Shown here in pieces: positions 40,101 to 48,927 of a DNA stretch of 64,000 nucleotides. The stretch spans positions 2,790,001 to 2,854,000 of the forward strand of contig NC_009068.1 of NCBI RefSeq assembly GCF_000209165.1. Reading direction: 5' to 3'. The position numbers and the translations under genes are program-made. Below the pieces are notes generated by a model that saw only the letters and a list, made by a program, of their open reading frames with translations, did not search any database and had not been told where the DNA came from. Within the stretch, counting starts at the first letter, position 1. Every line of letters starts with the position of its first letter. This DNA comes from Scheffersomyces stipitis CBS 6054 (Eukaryota; Ascomycota; Pichiomycetes; Serinales; Debaryomycetaceae).

Positions 40101-42963
40101 GAGTTTGGAAATTGATATCTGAGTCGTCCACAAGCACATGGTCAGGGGTATCGTAACGACCATAGCACAAATCGATGCCTCCCACAAAGGCTACAGTTTG
40201 ATCTATAATACAGAGCTTTTCATGGTGAGCCCAGAAATACGTGTTCTGCAAGAGCTGGTTGGGAGAACGGATTACATGGATATTTTCTTCGTTCAATGAT
40301 AGAATAGAGTGCTTGGAATAGAGAGAATCCGTAGAAACAGTAGATCCAACATTTCTGTAAACAATCACAAAAATCTTAACTCCCTGTTGAGCTTTTCTTT
40401 GCAAGATTCTATCCAAACGCCATTGCTGGTTACCGTTGGCGGGCCTACGCAAATATATTTCTGGAGAAAGCCACCAGTCGTGAATGAAAATCACATCCTT
40501 GGCCATCTCCAAAGCTGAAGACACAGCCCAGAAGTAATCTCTGCCATCTACAAACCATTGAGCATAACAATTCTCTCTTACAGGTGCAAAGGAGCCAAAA
40601 CGATGAGTTTGTGACCAATCAGTGGATATTTTCATTTCCGTGAGCGATTTGATCCACAACTTCTGTTCCTTCTGCGACTTGGGATTAATCTGTAGTTTTC
40701 TCTCGCTATTTTCCAAGGTAATCTTGAGCTGGTTGAAAACACTTCTGGCAGCATCTTTGATATCATTATCAGCTATCTGTTTCTGGATGATAGAAGAATC
40801 ATCATAATCGGATTCTTCATCTTCCCTGCTCTGTTCTACGTCTCTTTTGTAGGATATTTTGAACTTAGAATCAACCAAGAATACTTCTAATGGTAGAGTG
40901 GAATTGATGTCGGAAACATACATCACATATGAGTTTCTCACCAAGAGCCACTTCTCTGATCTTCGATCAATCATCCCTTTCAAATCGTTGGCTCTAAAAT
41001 GGCCCACTCTCCAGCCCTGCGACTTGGTCGAACCACCCACATGTACAATACCTTGCTTCCCCAGATACCCGGTTTCGTAGCTCAACAATGATGAGATAGG
41101 GGAGATTTCAAAGAAGTGGAAGAGTCTATTAGACTGTGGCTTCAAAGCATACATCTCAATCATACTGTTCAAGTACTTTTCCACGTCGCGAATGTAGTCC
41201 TGGTTCTTCTGGATTCTGGTTCTGATCTGCTCTGGTGATTGGTCGTGTGTTGAAGCTGATGAGAGACTGAGATGCAGCCTCAATCTCGTCAAATGGTCGC
41301 GGAAACTGTGTGTACTGCTAATAGAGTTGTTGTCCTCGTCATTTTCACTTCTCGCACTTGAACGGCTAGAAGAACGAGAATGAGATCGAGATCTAGAGCG
41401 TGAACGAGTACGTGATCGAGACCGAGATCGAGACAACCGTACAACATTGCCCAATTCTTCACCTACAGAAACTCTATGCAATTCTTGATTATGAAGTGCA
41501 TTTGAAGGAAGACTCTTTCTCCTTCTTCCTCTGTTCAAATCAGCTCCTCTGATTGGCGGAATGGGGCATTTGGGCAACTCAGAGTTCTTGTTTCTAACGA
41601 CTTCATTTCTCCATCTTTCGAATTTGAACTTGGAGTGCAAATACAAGAGATCCTTGGCGGTTTTGTCTACAGACCATTTCAATCTCTGAGGTCCCAAGCC
41701 GTACTCTAACTCGATCTTGAACTTTCTGATCCTAGTTGAAATGCCAGCAGATATGTCTGTGACTTTCAATCCAATCAATGTAAGCACAAGTGGAGCCCGA
41801 GAAATACCGTGCTCATCTTCTAGTAAACACGAAGCAAGTAAATTAATCGCGGGAGCACCCATTGCCAAACTACCAATCAACTTCAGAGCTCTTTCTCCGG
41901 TAGGTTTGTCTGGGTCTTCAAGTAGAGGCTCAGCCAAATCTGCGGCTGCTATACTTTGCTTTCGGCTACTGTCTTTGTTTCTACGTCTGTTGAAAATCAG
42001 AAACTTCTTCATGAAAGTTTGCTGTCTTTTCAATTCTTCTGTCACCTGGAAGTCATTCTCAGGAGACCCTGCAGCCTGAAGATTTGTGTTTGCATCTCTT
42101 TCATGTTTTCCACTGAACATAGAAGGGATAAAATTCGAAAAAGACTGTGAGTGATGACGAGCATCTAAAAATTCGGGACTTTCCACAGTTTCATCTTCGG
42201 GATTGTGAGGCTCATACGGCACTTTATCCTTTGCTTCCTGCTCTTCAGTTTCATACCGTTGCTCATCCTTATCTACGTTTTTGAATATGAAGTTCCAGGG
42301 GTTTGTGATTACTTTCGGCGACTCTTGTCCGAAAAAGGATGGTCTTCTTGTCGTCAGTGGTGTCTTTTGTTCTGAATGCAAAGATACAGCATCGTATATC
42401 TGTTCTACATCTGTAACTTCTCTGAGTGGAGAGACTGACTGAGAGCTGTCTCTACCGCTACGGCTATATCTGTGTTTATCGTGGCTTTCGCTAGTGTCGT
42501 CGACGTCGTGGCGGTTGGCACGAAGAGTGTCTGGCACTACTATTCCTTTGGAAGAGCCTTCTGTAAAGTGGGTATTGGAAAAGTAAGGATTGGAATTGGA
42601 GGGATTATTATCTCTCTGTAATTCTGAAGAATCTTGGTTATTCAGGCGATTTACACCATTCTGGAGATTCGGGAAATTCTTATGGTTTTCTTGCTCAACT
42701 TGATTTTCATACCCCTTGTCGTTTTCTTCCCTTATGCTTTTTTCCTCTGCGCCGTTTTCATCTGATAGTGCTGTGTTCTCCTTCTTTGTTTTCAAATTCA
42801 CATTATTTTCATTGCTGGTTTCTGGATGTTCATGAATATCCACTTCTTTCCCATTGGGATCATGTCTCAGAAATCTCGGTATGGAGATCCGTTTGAAGCC
42901 ACTGGTGGGTGACCGGTCCACTGTAGGCGCTGGACGGGGCTGTGACGTCACCGACTCTGGCAT
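37129..42963 (-). CDS. SPO14: Phospholipase D SPO14/PLD1
   Basis: This enzyme hydrolyses phosphatidylcholine to phosphatidic acid and choline, and in yeast is needed for sporulation membrane growth. The protein has 1944 residues. After a disordered charged N-terminus of about 380 residues comes a PX domain (about 390-600; LTLIGLKVTDISAGISTRIR, KFKIELEYGLG), then a PH domain (about 640-780; KQGIVHVGG, WLLVRNSYVMYV). The two HKD catalytic motifs follow: HHEKLCIIDQTVAFVGGIDL near residue 911 and IHAKTMIVDDRAVIIGSANI near 1221. The C-terminus is a long acidic tail. An Arg-Ser dipeptide run (about residues 508-537) interrupts the PX domain. It is longer than S. cerevisiae Spo14 (1683 residues). 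Confidence 0.96.
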   Translation of the reverse strand: MPESVTSQPRPAPTVDRSPTSGFKRISIPRFLRHDPNGKEVDIHEHPETSNENNVNLKTKKENTALSDENGAEEKSIREENDKGYENQVEQENHKNFPNLQNGVNRLNNQDSSELQRDNNPSNSNPYFSNTHFTEGSSKGIVVPDTLRANRHDVDDTSESHDKHRYSRSGRDSSQSVSPLREVTDVEQIYDAVSLHSEQKTPLTTRRPSFFGQESPKVITNPWNFIFKNVDKDEQRYETEEQEAKDKVPYEPHNPEDETVESPEFLDARHHSQSFSNFIPSMFSGKHERDANTNLQAAGSPENDFQVTEELKRQQTFMKKFLIFNRRRNKDSSRKQSIAAADLAEPLLEDPDKPTGERALKLIGSLAMGAPAINLLASCLLEDEHGISRAPLVLTLIGLKVTDISAGISTRIRKFKIELEYGLGPQRLKWSVDKTAKDLLYLHSKFKFERWRNEVVRNKNSELPKCPIPPIRGADLNRGRRRKSLPSNALHNQELHRVSVGEELGNVVRLSRSRSRSRTRSRSRSRSHSRSSSRSSARSENDEDNNSISSTHSFRDHLTRLRLHLSLSSASTHDQSPEQIRTRIQKNQDYIRDVEKYLNSMIEMYALKPQSNRLFHFFEISPISSLLSYETGYLGKQGIVHVGGSTKSQGWRVGHFRANDLKGMIDRRSEKWLLVRNSYVMYVSDINSTLPLEVFLVDSKFKISYKRDVEQSREDEESDYDDSSIIQKQIADNDIKDAARSVFNQLKITLENSERKLQINPKSQKEQKLWIKSLTEMKISTDWSQTHRFGSFAPVRENCYAQWFVDGRDYFWAVSSALEMAKDVIFIHDWWLSPEIYLRRPANGNQQWRLDRILQRKAQQGVKIFVIVYRNVGSTVSTDSLYSKHSILSLNEENIHVIRSPNQLLQNTYFWAHHEKLCIIDQTVAFVGGIDLCYGRYDTPDHVLVDDSDINFQTLSSDDRPTAEEFIKFQTFPGKDYSNPRVKDFFGLERPYESMYDRNVVPRMPWHDVHMVTSGKVARDLARHFVQRWNYLLRQKRPSRFTPLLTPPPDMSDEEAKVMGLDGTCEVQLLRSACNWSLGIKEHEQSIQNAYLKLIETSEHFIYIENQFFVTSCIIEGTEIENRIGDAIVDRIIRAYKEKKVWKAIIVIPLMPGFESQVDEPDGSSVRVIMQCQYLSISRGLYSIFSKLRKFGVDPDNYIQFFSLRKWGRIGPDRTLVTEQLYIHAKTMIVDDRAVIIGSANINERSMRGIRDSEVAAIVRDKETVRTHMNGEPYLACRFAHTLRMRLMREHLGIDVDILDIVERRFKRFEEYARTQEGIQSATSVFRKLENIVLSAMVEIASRDILDQPEGTFRWKNFQKLKKVDGEPDVIAQNLSCQEDNDTEKPSPLALPISFNNRTGPHEANKGIRDKKKHSYDTRVQNNEFHKQDVYGDGLDKYRSKLAKRARLNSSRFLKEKATQYMHENPLMTYLPDVESVHEFLECDDYDMIEEMDETSEEVISTRNRERWQLLKKLSYMQRVAAREMKEDDEERKKRVNAGLSAGIGGKSPGNEGSPVSFSDKNSSPEAVANNNGSNTNHGDLNGTTLDNVSLPSVERKHEGMNEMVTEIPIITLSEQEAQDIIQSLAPAGDREFNKFLDPYGFEDPLDVEFYEDIWFEYARRNTEIYRMTFHTQPDDTVDTWKDYKQFSKLQKAFVVSQQQEAKFRKQHRGRKEEELESESESEDESEGFQYRPTMAHRPSQATINVRKFNQVGLLGNAPPSADGVVPNEVKSLPSSAHKLRLRRRMNKTTIQEDDEENGGDNDETEVVDDVALSEVDPLQVGDDESEAILVFPNDEEAANDEKEYEAVVESSDASPEASSTPVLNGTAASGAPVRRKRRRAGTFSARRRAYMGERIFDRDSAERLLLEVQGNLVLFPTEWLLRELDGGNWFYNTDRLPPIDIYD

Positions 42964-43662
42964 TTACACTGCTACTCGAACTAGTCAAGAGAAAATTACA
43001 GAGAAACAAGAAGTTACCCGAAATTTCAAAAAGCTAGACTTAAATAAATACAAATACCAAGATTTGTATGCTGAATCTGGGGTTGTGTGCAGGTATATGA
43101 TAACACTCGTATATTCGCTCTATCGTGGAGATGAGATGAGTAGAGCAAAATGTACAAGTAGCAAAGTAAGAGATTCAGAATGTTGGGTTGATTATTTAAT
43201 TGAGCCCAGTAGCCGAACTGTGATTGTAAGGAAAGAAATTTATTGGAGCCAGTGTCCGTTTTTCTAGGCTTATTGTACGTACATTATTCTACGTGAAATC
43301 CGGAGTAGACCAGTTTCGCAGCCCCTATACCGAAATGAGCCGCATCGTTGCAGCCCAATTTCATATCCATGTGTTCCGTATGAAACTGACCAGGATGATA
43401 GATGAGGCATTGGGCGTACACGGGTAACTGTTTGTTATAACTATTTGTTATATTTTATGTGTATTATTTACTAGTCTTTCAAGCTACATTATCTGCATTC
43501 TTGCTACATAGAGGCACTTCAAATTTCAGTTCCATTTTGCTCGTCTGGTTTAATTCAATTTTGCAATTGCAGACTCTTCCCATTTGCTTCTTCGCTCGTC
43601 TTTTGGCTCCTGAATTATCCTTAGTTCTCTCATAGTCTTCTACAACTTTTCTGAACTTTTCA
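42964..43662. other. Intergenic region SPO14 promoter side / DOPA-dioxygenase 3' side
   Basis: About 700 bases, no supported gene. Nothing specific was recognised. Confidence 0.4.
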
Positions 43663-44052
43663 TTATTCTCTCTTCAAAATTTCTGTGTCTAGCCTCACCT
43701 TGTGGCCCAACCATAAGGCATTCTTAGTATGGTCTGGGAAGGCACCTTCCTGGCTTCGTGGGTGTATAAGCACGGAAAGCTTGCCGTGGTTGAGCTGGAA
43801 GAACGGAACAAGTTTGACAAACATCTCAGGACTCTTAAAGTCCAACTCCCACATGTTGATAGGGTGGGGTCCAATGGGCTTCTCCCAGAACTTATACACT
43901 CTGATATTCTCCTTGGCGATGTCGTCTGCAAATTCTTTCAACACTTTTTCTCTTAAGTCGTATGCTAGTTTTCTTTCGTTTTCGTTGTTGTTGTTCCAGT
44001 ACGTGTGGATGTCGTAGGAGAGAATTCCCCCGTAGAATGGAGATTCGGCCAT
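43663..44052 (-). CDS. DOPA 4,5-dioxygenase-like protein
   Basis: This 129-residue protein resembles the DOPA_dioxygen family of extradiol-type ring-cleaving enzymes known from fungi and bacteria. Landmarks are ILSYDIHTYW near the N-terminus, PIGPHPINMWELDF in the middle and VLIHPRS with DHTKNALWLG near the C-terminus. The conserved His residues (YDIHTYW, PHPINMW, LIHPRS) would be metal ligands or catalytic residues by analogy. I start at ATG 44052; the frame extends six codons further only through GTG. In yeasts the physiological substrate is not established; a catecholic compound is the family expectation. It stands alone with no obvious pathway partner. Confidence 0.8.
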   Translation of the reverse strand: MAESPFYGGILSYDIHTYWNNNNENERKLAYDLREKVLKEFADDIAKENIRVYKFWEKPIGPHPINMWELDFKSPEMFVKLVPFFQLNHGKLSVLIHPRSQEGAFPDHTKNALWLGHKVRLDTEILKRE

Positions 44053-44686
44053 GATGAATATGCTATGCACCGGTAGAGTAGGATGGAATCACAGTAGTGA
44101 AATCTGTTGGAAGTATGTGGGATCAGAGATCTGAGAGCAACAGACGGTTTTGTTACGTGCCAAATGTTCCAATTGTTGAATCGACTTGAATTGCAAATTG
44201 GTTGAAGTTAACTGGATTATCGTTCTGTTGACGATACATTTATCTGTTGTGGCATCAGAAAGCCTTACTAAACCTGTCTACTGTACAGTACTTACTTAGT
44301 AAGATTTGTCAGGGCCAAATTACCATATCAAATCGATCAACTTGTCAGCTCAGTCAGAATGATCTAATGAAAAGTTGCCCCATACCAATCTGGACCCATG
44401 GTGTTCTGTGATTACGAATCGATTATGTTATACAGTTGTAGGATTTGGAATAAAATAATTTTGCTCTATTCTCATATTTTTCACTCCAAGACAAATTATT
44501 CGTTTATAATACCATACTAACGAACTGGTATATGCTTACCTAAACGTCAATCTCATTGGTCTGCTTTGTACTACTTCTGTGTTCCCATGTTCATAGATGC
44601 TCGATTTGTAAGTTCTTCTTCTATCACTTTCCGTTGAGTTCTCATTTACTCTGTACTACTATTATAATCATTATCATTACCGTTTA
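44053..44686. other. Intergenic region DOPA-dioxygenase promoter side / VanZ-like 3' side
   Basis: About 630 bases, no gene supported. A short perfect inverted repeat CTTAC-TTA-GTAAG lies near 44294. Confidence 0.4.
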
Positions 44687-45332
44687 CTATTCTCTTTCCT
44701 CTCGCTCGAGGTCCCCCATCTGGATCTGGACATAACTGTCTTCGCTTTCACTGCCCAGCAGACTCTGGATCACATCTGTAGGCACAGTTCTGTATCTGCC
44801 AGTGCGTTGAAGCTTACTCTGTCTCACTCTCCATTGCTCGTAGGAAGAACTGGCTACTAACCCCACTAGTGAACCTAACACGTTACACCCTATATCGTAT
44901 ATATCAAACACTCGTGTAGGATTCACAAGGCTTTGTACAACCTCCAGTCCCACAGAGCCTCCAACAGTGCACACTGTGAAAGTAATAGTGCGAAGCGTCT
45001 TTAGAGACTTGTGCCCCGTATCAAAGACGAAATAGAACTCAGTAGTAAGCACTAGAAACACTCCGAAATGGATGAGTTTGTCGTGCTGAAGTTCAATGGA
45101 AGCAAAGCCGAGGTATCCAGCTCCGACCAACGTCACCAAAAAGACTTCCGATGTTAGTAGGATTCGGCAGATTTGAAATAAACAAATGTGGCCATTGTGA
45201 AGCATTCAATTCCCTAAATGTAAGCACGTAATCGTAATATAAAAAAACAATTGCAGGTCCAACTCATTGAATGCCACTCCGACTAAGTCCAAAATACTTA
45301 CGAATAAACACAGGGACTCGTACAGAAACCAT
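44687..45332 (-). CDS. VanZ-like membrane protein, two exons
   Basis: This is a small membrane protein of the VanZ-like family; function in fungi is unknown. I model two exons. Exon 1 is 45332-45302 (ATG plus 31 bases in all). The intron is 45301-45145, with donor GTAAGT, branch point TACTAAC at 45159-45153 and acceptor AAG at 45147-45145. Exon 2 is 45144-44687. Coding length is 489 bases, exactly 162 codons plus stop. The joined start MVSVRVPVFI-LFLVTLVGAG flows into YLGFASIELQHDKLIHFGVF, the family's usual opening of one membrane segment and a DKLxHF motif. Three more hydrophobic segments follow and then a basic, acidic-ended cytoplasmic tail. The unspliced ATG at 45205 gives an N-terminus unlike the family. 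The distance from branch point to acceptor is only 8 bases. Confidence 0.78.
45145..45301 (-). other. Intron of the VanZ-like gene (157 nt)
   Basis: Donor GTAAGT (45301-45296), branch point TACTAAC (45159-45153) and acceptor AG (45146-45145) are all read on the minus strand. Removal joins the two exons in frame and restores a family-like N-terminus. Confidence 0.75.
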
Positions 45333-45893
45333 GGATACGTGATGAAAATGGAACTCTCGGCCCTGTTTAAAGTAAATAGAGAATGAAACAGATTTGATGA
45401 AAGAATCTGTGATAAGTGCGCGACTCTAAATTTGTACTAAATTAACTAAAGGAATGAGATAAGAATTGAAATGGTGAACAAGATTGCTATTTATATACGG
45501 GTATAGGATCAGTAGCTTGTGGCTATTTCTTCTCGGAAAGCTTTAGCGTATACATTTTGAAAATGGGAATGCGTTTATGTTTCGTACCTTTTTTTTGCTT
45601 GTACACTGTGCTGATAGAAACGATAGCAAAATGAATAGATTAGTTGCTCATCTTTCTGTTCTTTCTGTAATTGCCAAATTTTCAAGATATATATTCATTG
45701 CACTGTAATCATCTTTCTAGATTGGCTAGCCGTTCCAAATCTCTTTATCTTCTACCGTTTACTGGTCTGATCACCAAACGTCTTGAATCTGCTAGCTCCA
45801 TCTCCGTCTCCATAAAATTTAAGACTATATGCCAGATTACCATCGCTTTCCCATTCGATTCCACTTCACTCTTTCTCCAGTATTCCACTAGAT
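45333..45893. promoter_or_regulatory. Divergent promoter region VanZ-like gene / MRX8
   Basis: About 560 bases between two divergent starts, AT-rich with T runs. The frame at 45671-45934 opens at TTG and overlaps MRX8, so it is not a gene. Confidence 0.45.
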
Positions 45894-47018
45894 ATGCTTG
45901 TAAGGCCGTCTTCGAGGTATCTACAGCCTTGTAATCATGTTCAAAGACGATATGCTTCCATCAACTATTTGGTGGCTGCTTTGGCGCAAAATAAAGCCAA
46001 ATTTCCTGAAATTTCACCAGTGAAAAATTCATCCAAATCCAAACCTATAGCTAAAGAGTTACCTCCCAAGAACCTTCTGAGACTTGTGATAACTCCCTCG
46101 GCTTTGACGGAGCATTTTCGTCAGGCGGAGTATACCAATTTTTCAGTCCAGCAAATCAGCGAAGCCCAGTCATTCTTCAACCGTGCCAAAGTCAGCTTGG
46201 AATGGACATTAGCGGACTACGAAGAAATCCCAGATATCAAATATGAGCGATTGCTTGAAAAGAGAATAACCAGTTTAAATGAAATTGACCCCTATTACAA
46301 GACGAAGTACCACGAATCAATGCTTAATTCAAAGAAAACGTTCGGAATTCAGCCTGAGTTGTTGCGGCCACTTCCTGAAGTTCTTCTTTTAGGACACACC
46401 AATGTAGGAAAATCGTCGCTTCTCAACAATTTGATTGTCAACTCCGATGCTTCTGAATATGCCTATGTTTCCCAGAGAGCAGGATATACTAAAACTATCA
46501 ATTGCTACAATATTGGAAGAAAATTGAGGGTGATAGATAGTCCTGGGTATGGCCAATTTGGTGAAGCTAAACAGGGCAAGGTCGTTCTAGACTATATCAG
46601 TAAACGCCATTTGCTTAGAAGGGTATTCATTTTGATTGATAGTGTAGAAGGGTTCAGGGTGGAAGATATGCAGATGATGGACCATCTCATTTCTGAGGGA
46701 GTTCCATTTGAAGTTGTCTTCACCAAGACAGATGCCGTCATTGGCAAGTATATGCCCAAGAAAGGCATTTTCAACTCCCAGAACAACAAAAAAAGTGATC
46801 CACAGAAGAGGGCAGAAATGAGTGATATGATAGCTAAAAGCAACGAACAGGTTATTGCATACTACACCAGAATAATTCACGAAGCCAAGTTACACGAGGT
46901 GGTGACTGTGCCAAGGTTACTCTTCAATAATGCCGCTACCAACCGATACATAGACAAGACCCATGGGTTCAAGGAAGTACGAACCACCATCATGGAAAGC
47001 TGTGGGTTGTTGAAATAG
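45894..47018 (+). CDS. MRX8: Mitochondrial EngB-type GTPase MRX8 (YDR336W homologue)
   Basis: This is a TRAFAC GTPase of the EngB/YihA family, which in bacteria assists large ribosomal subunit assembly. S. cerevisiae Mrx8 associates with mitochondrial expression machinery. The protein has 374 residues. The N-terminus MLVRPSSRYLQPCNHVQRRY is basic, like a mitochondrial presequence. GTPase motifs: G1 GHTNVGKSSLLNNL (about 168-181), the switch region around AGYTKTINCYNIG, G3 DSPGYGQFG, and G4 TKTD. The segment after G4 contains a basic insert (KKGIFNSQNNKKSDPQKR). ATG 45894 is the first of the frame. Confidence 0.88.
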   Translation: MLVRPSSRYLQPCNHVQRRYASINYLVAALAQNKAKFPEISPVKNSSKSKPIAKELPPKNLLRLVITPSALTEHFRQAEYTNFSVQQISEAQSFFNRAKVSLEWTLADYEEIPDIKYERLLEKRITSLNEIDPYYKTKYHESMLNSKKTFGIQPELLRPLPEVLLLGHTNVGKSSLLNNLIVNSDASEYAYVSQRAGYTKTINCYNIGRKLRVIDSPGYGQFGEAKQGKVVLDYISKRHLLRRVFILIDSVEGFRVEDMQMMDHLISEGVPFEVVFTKTDAVIGKYMPKKGIFNSQNNKKSDPQKRAEMSDMIAKSNEQVIAYYTRIIHEAKLHEVVTVPRLLFNNAATNRYIDKTHGFKEVRTTIMESCGLLK

Positions 47019-47289
47019 TCTACGAATACATCTGCCTAGTTCTGATTGACGTTTATGGCAATAATTATAATATAAAATTATACAAAAATGAATAATGAAA
47101 ATAAGAAAGTTATGAGATATATATGATGATGATAATGACGATGTTCTCTATTTCCATGAGGTGCTTTCTAAAATACAGTTTGTGGCTATAATGGGTGCAT
47201 CTGGAATGTAGCATAGCAGTAAAGGATTTCGTTACAAATTCATTAGGCTATTGTAGAATGCCAGGAAAGATTAGCAGAAGCATTGGAGC

Positions 47290-47898
47290 CTAGAAACGGC
47301 CACCTCTTCCTCCTCTGGATCCACCAAAACCACCCCTGGATCCTCCACGACCACCAAATCCTCCTCTGGATCCACCACGACCGCCACTGAATCCACCTCT
47401 AGAGCCACCACGGCCACCGAATCCTCCTCTGGCTCCTCCACGGCCACCAAATCCTCCTCTGGCTCCTCCACGTCCGCCGAAACCACCTCTGCTAGCACCT
47501 CCAGCACCACCAGACTTTCTCTTAGGCTTTGGACCCACTTCCTTAGGCTTTGGCAAGAATCTTTCCAAAGGTAACAACTTGTCTGGACCAATGAAAAATT
47601 TATCTCCTTCCTTGAAGGAGTCTGCCTTGACACCTTCAGAAGGCTTGATGGTGAAAAAAACTTCGTTTAATGGACCCAAGATTTCGTCCACCTTTCCAAT
47701 TTGTGTCTTGTTTTCCAAGTAGATAGGAGCGTTGAAATAAGGGATCTTGACATTGATAGAACGACAGACTATGTCTCCTTCACAAGCTTGCATGAAGGCT
47801 CCCATTTCTAAAACAGTGTCGGGAGGACCCTGTTGGAACTGCGAAGGTCCTGTTCTGCCGCCACGGCCGCCTCTAAATCCACCTCTGCCTCTGTTCAT
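47290..47898 (-). CDS. GAR1: H/ACA snoRNP protein GAR1
   Basis: This is a core protein of H/ACA snoRNPs, which guide pseudouridylation and pre-rRNA processing in the nucleolus. The protein has 202 residues. A short RGG stretch (residues 2-15, [14 protein letters not shown]) precedes the conserved Gar1 fold (about 25-125: [56 protein letters not shown]). A long C-terminal RGG/GGF tail follows (about 145-202) with many GGRGG units. The repeated codons make the DNA itself repetitive in 47295-47490. Length and layout match S. cerevisiae Gar1 (205 residues). Confidence 0.96.
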   Translation of the reverse strand: MNRGRGGFRGGRGGRTGPSQFQQGPPDTVLEMGAFMQACEGDIVCRSINVKIPYFNAPIYLENKTQIGKVDEILGPLNEVFFTIKPSEGVKADSFKEGDKFFIGPDKLLPLERFLPKPKEVGPKPKRKSGGAGGASRGGFGGRGGARGGFGGRGGARGGFGGRGGSRGGFSGGRGGSRGGFGGRGGSRGGFGGSRGGRGGRF

Positions 47899-48927
47899 GT
47901 TGGTTTAGGTATGCTGGGTATGGATATGGATATTCACTTCTGTATGGAACGGTAATTTTTCACTCTGGTTCGAAAAGTTTTAAGCTCATCGAGTGCGACA
48001 TCGCAGCTAAATGTCGCGTGTCGTCTGCAACTAGATGAGATCTTACAAGGCCAGGGGTAGAATATGGTAATGTACGATATCCGAAAGATGGTAAGTATCT
48101 AAATATAATAATTATCTGTGTTTATCATTGGCATGGGTGCTCTTCATTTGTAGCTAAATTAAAATGCCTTCGTCTATACAATTGTATCTCTATCAGTTCG
48201 TTGCTACAACCTATGATGTCACGTGATTATTCGTTTTAATTTTAGAGCTGCAATAACTCTATCAAAACACAATAAATTGAAAAACAATTTGTAGTTATAT
48301 ATTCCCTTGTATTGGCTTGGGTGTATCACTAAAGTAACCACACCCAATCGGTTTAATCAGCTACTTTTACGTGCCTATGTCTCTTCCACTTATATCGTGG
48401 TCTGTATATAAGGCCATAAAGTCGCCTCAATTGGCTGCGAATTTCATCTCTTGACCAATTTAACATACGAGAGGTCAACCCCCCATTGTTCAATTTCTAT
48501 GGCTATTGGTAGTTGCAAATGAAGCATAGACCAAAGTCAAGGACATGTCCTAGTAATATATTGTTATATATCAACACATTGACGTTCCACAAATATCCAT
48601 ACCATTCACAATATATTTTCATATGCGACAAATTTACCTCCAACAAAATTGCTACTAATTACTATTTCTACACCTGGTTATCTTCCAACAGTATAGCAAT
48701 GTTTTAATACTATAATTTCTCTCTATCGTTCTACTGAAATATACGTTATTCAACAATTTTGGCTTCCATCTTGTCCACTCACTCCTATCTTACCTGAGAG
48801 CCGGGGTAGTGTACCAACCGCTTCAGAGTCGATATCCAAATCTATGAACAATAACAAGATTGCTGAAAGTAGTCTATTTCTCTTTTCAATTCTGCCGACT
48901 ACCGAAAGCTTTTGTCTTGCTGATAAC
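47899..48927. promoter_or_regulatory. Divergent promoter region GAR1 / EDE1
   Basis: About 1 kb between two divergent starts. It contains a perfect TCACGTGA palindrome (48219-48226), a Cbf1-type E-box, 320 bases from the GAR1 start. An in-frame upstream ATG for EDE1 lies at 48844. No other gene is supported. Confidence 0.5.

Noticed and set aside
45203..45205. Unspliced start codon of the VanZ-like gene
   Set aside because: It yields an N-terminus unlike the family and ignores a consensus intron that joins perfectly in frame.
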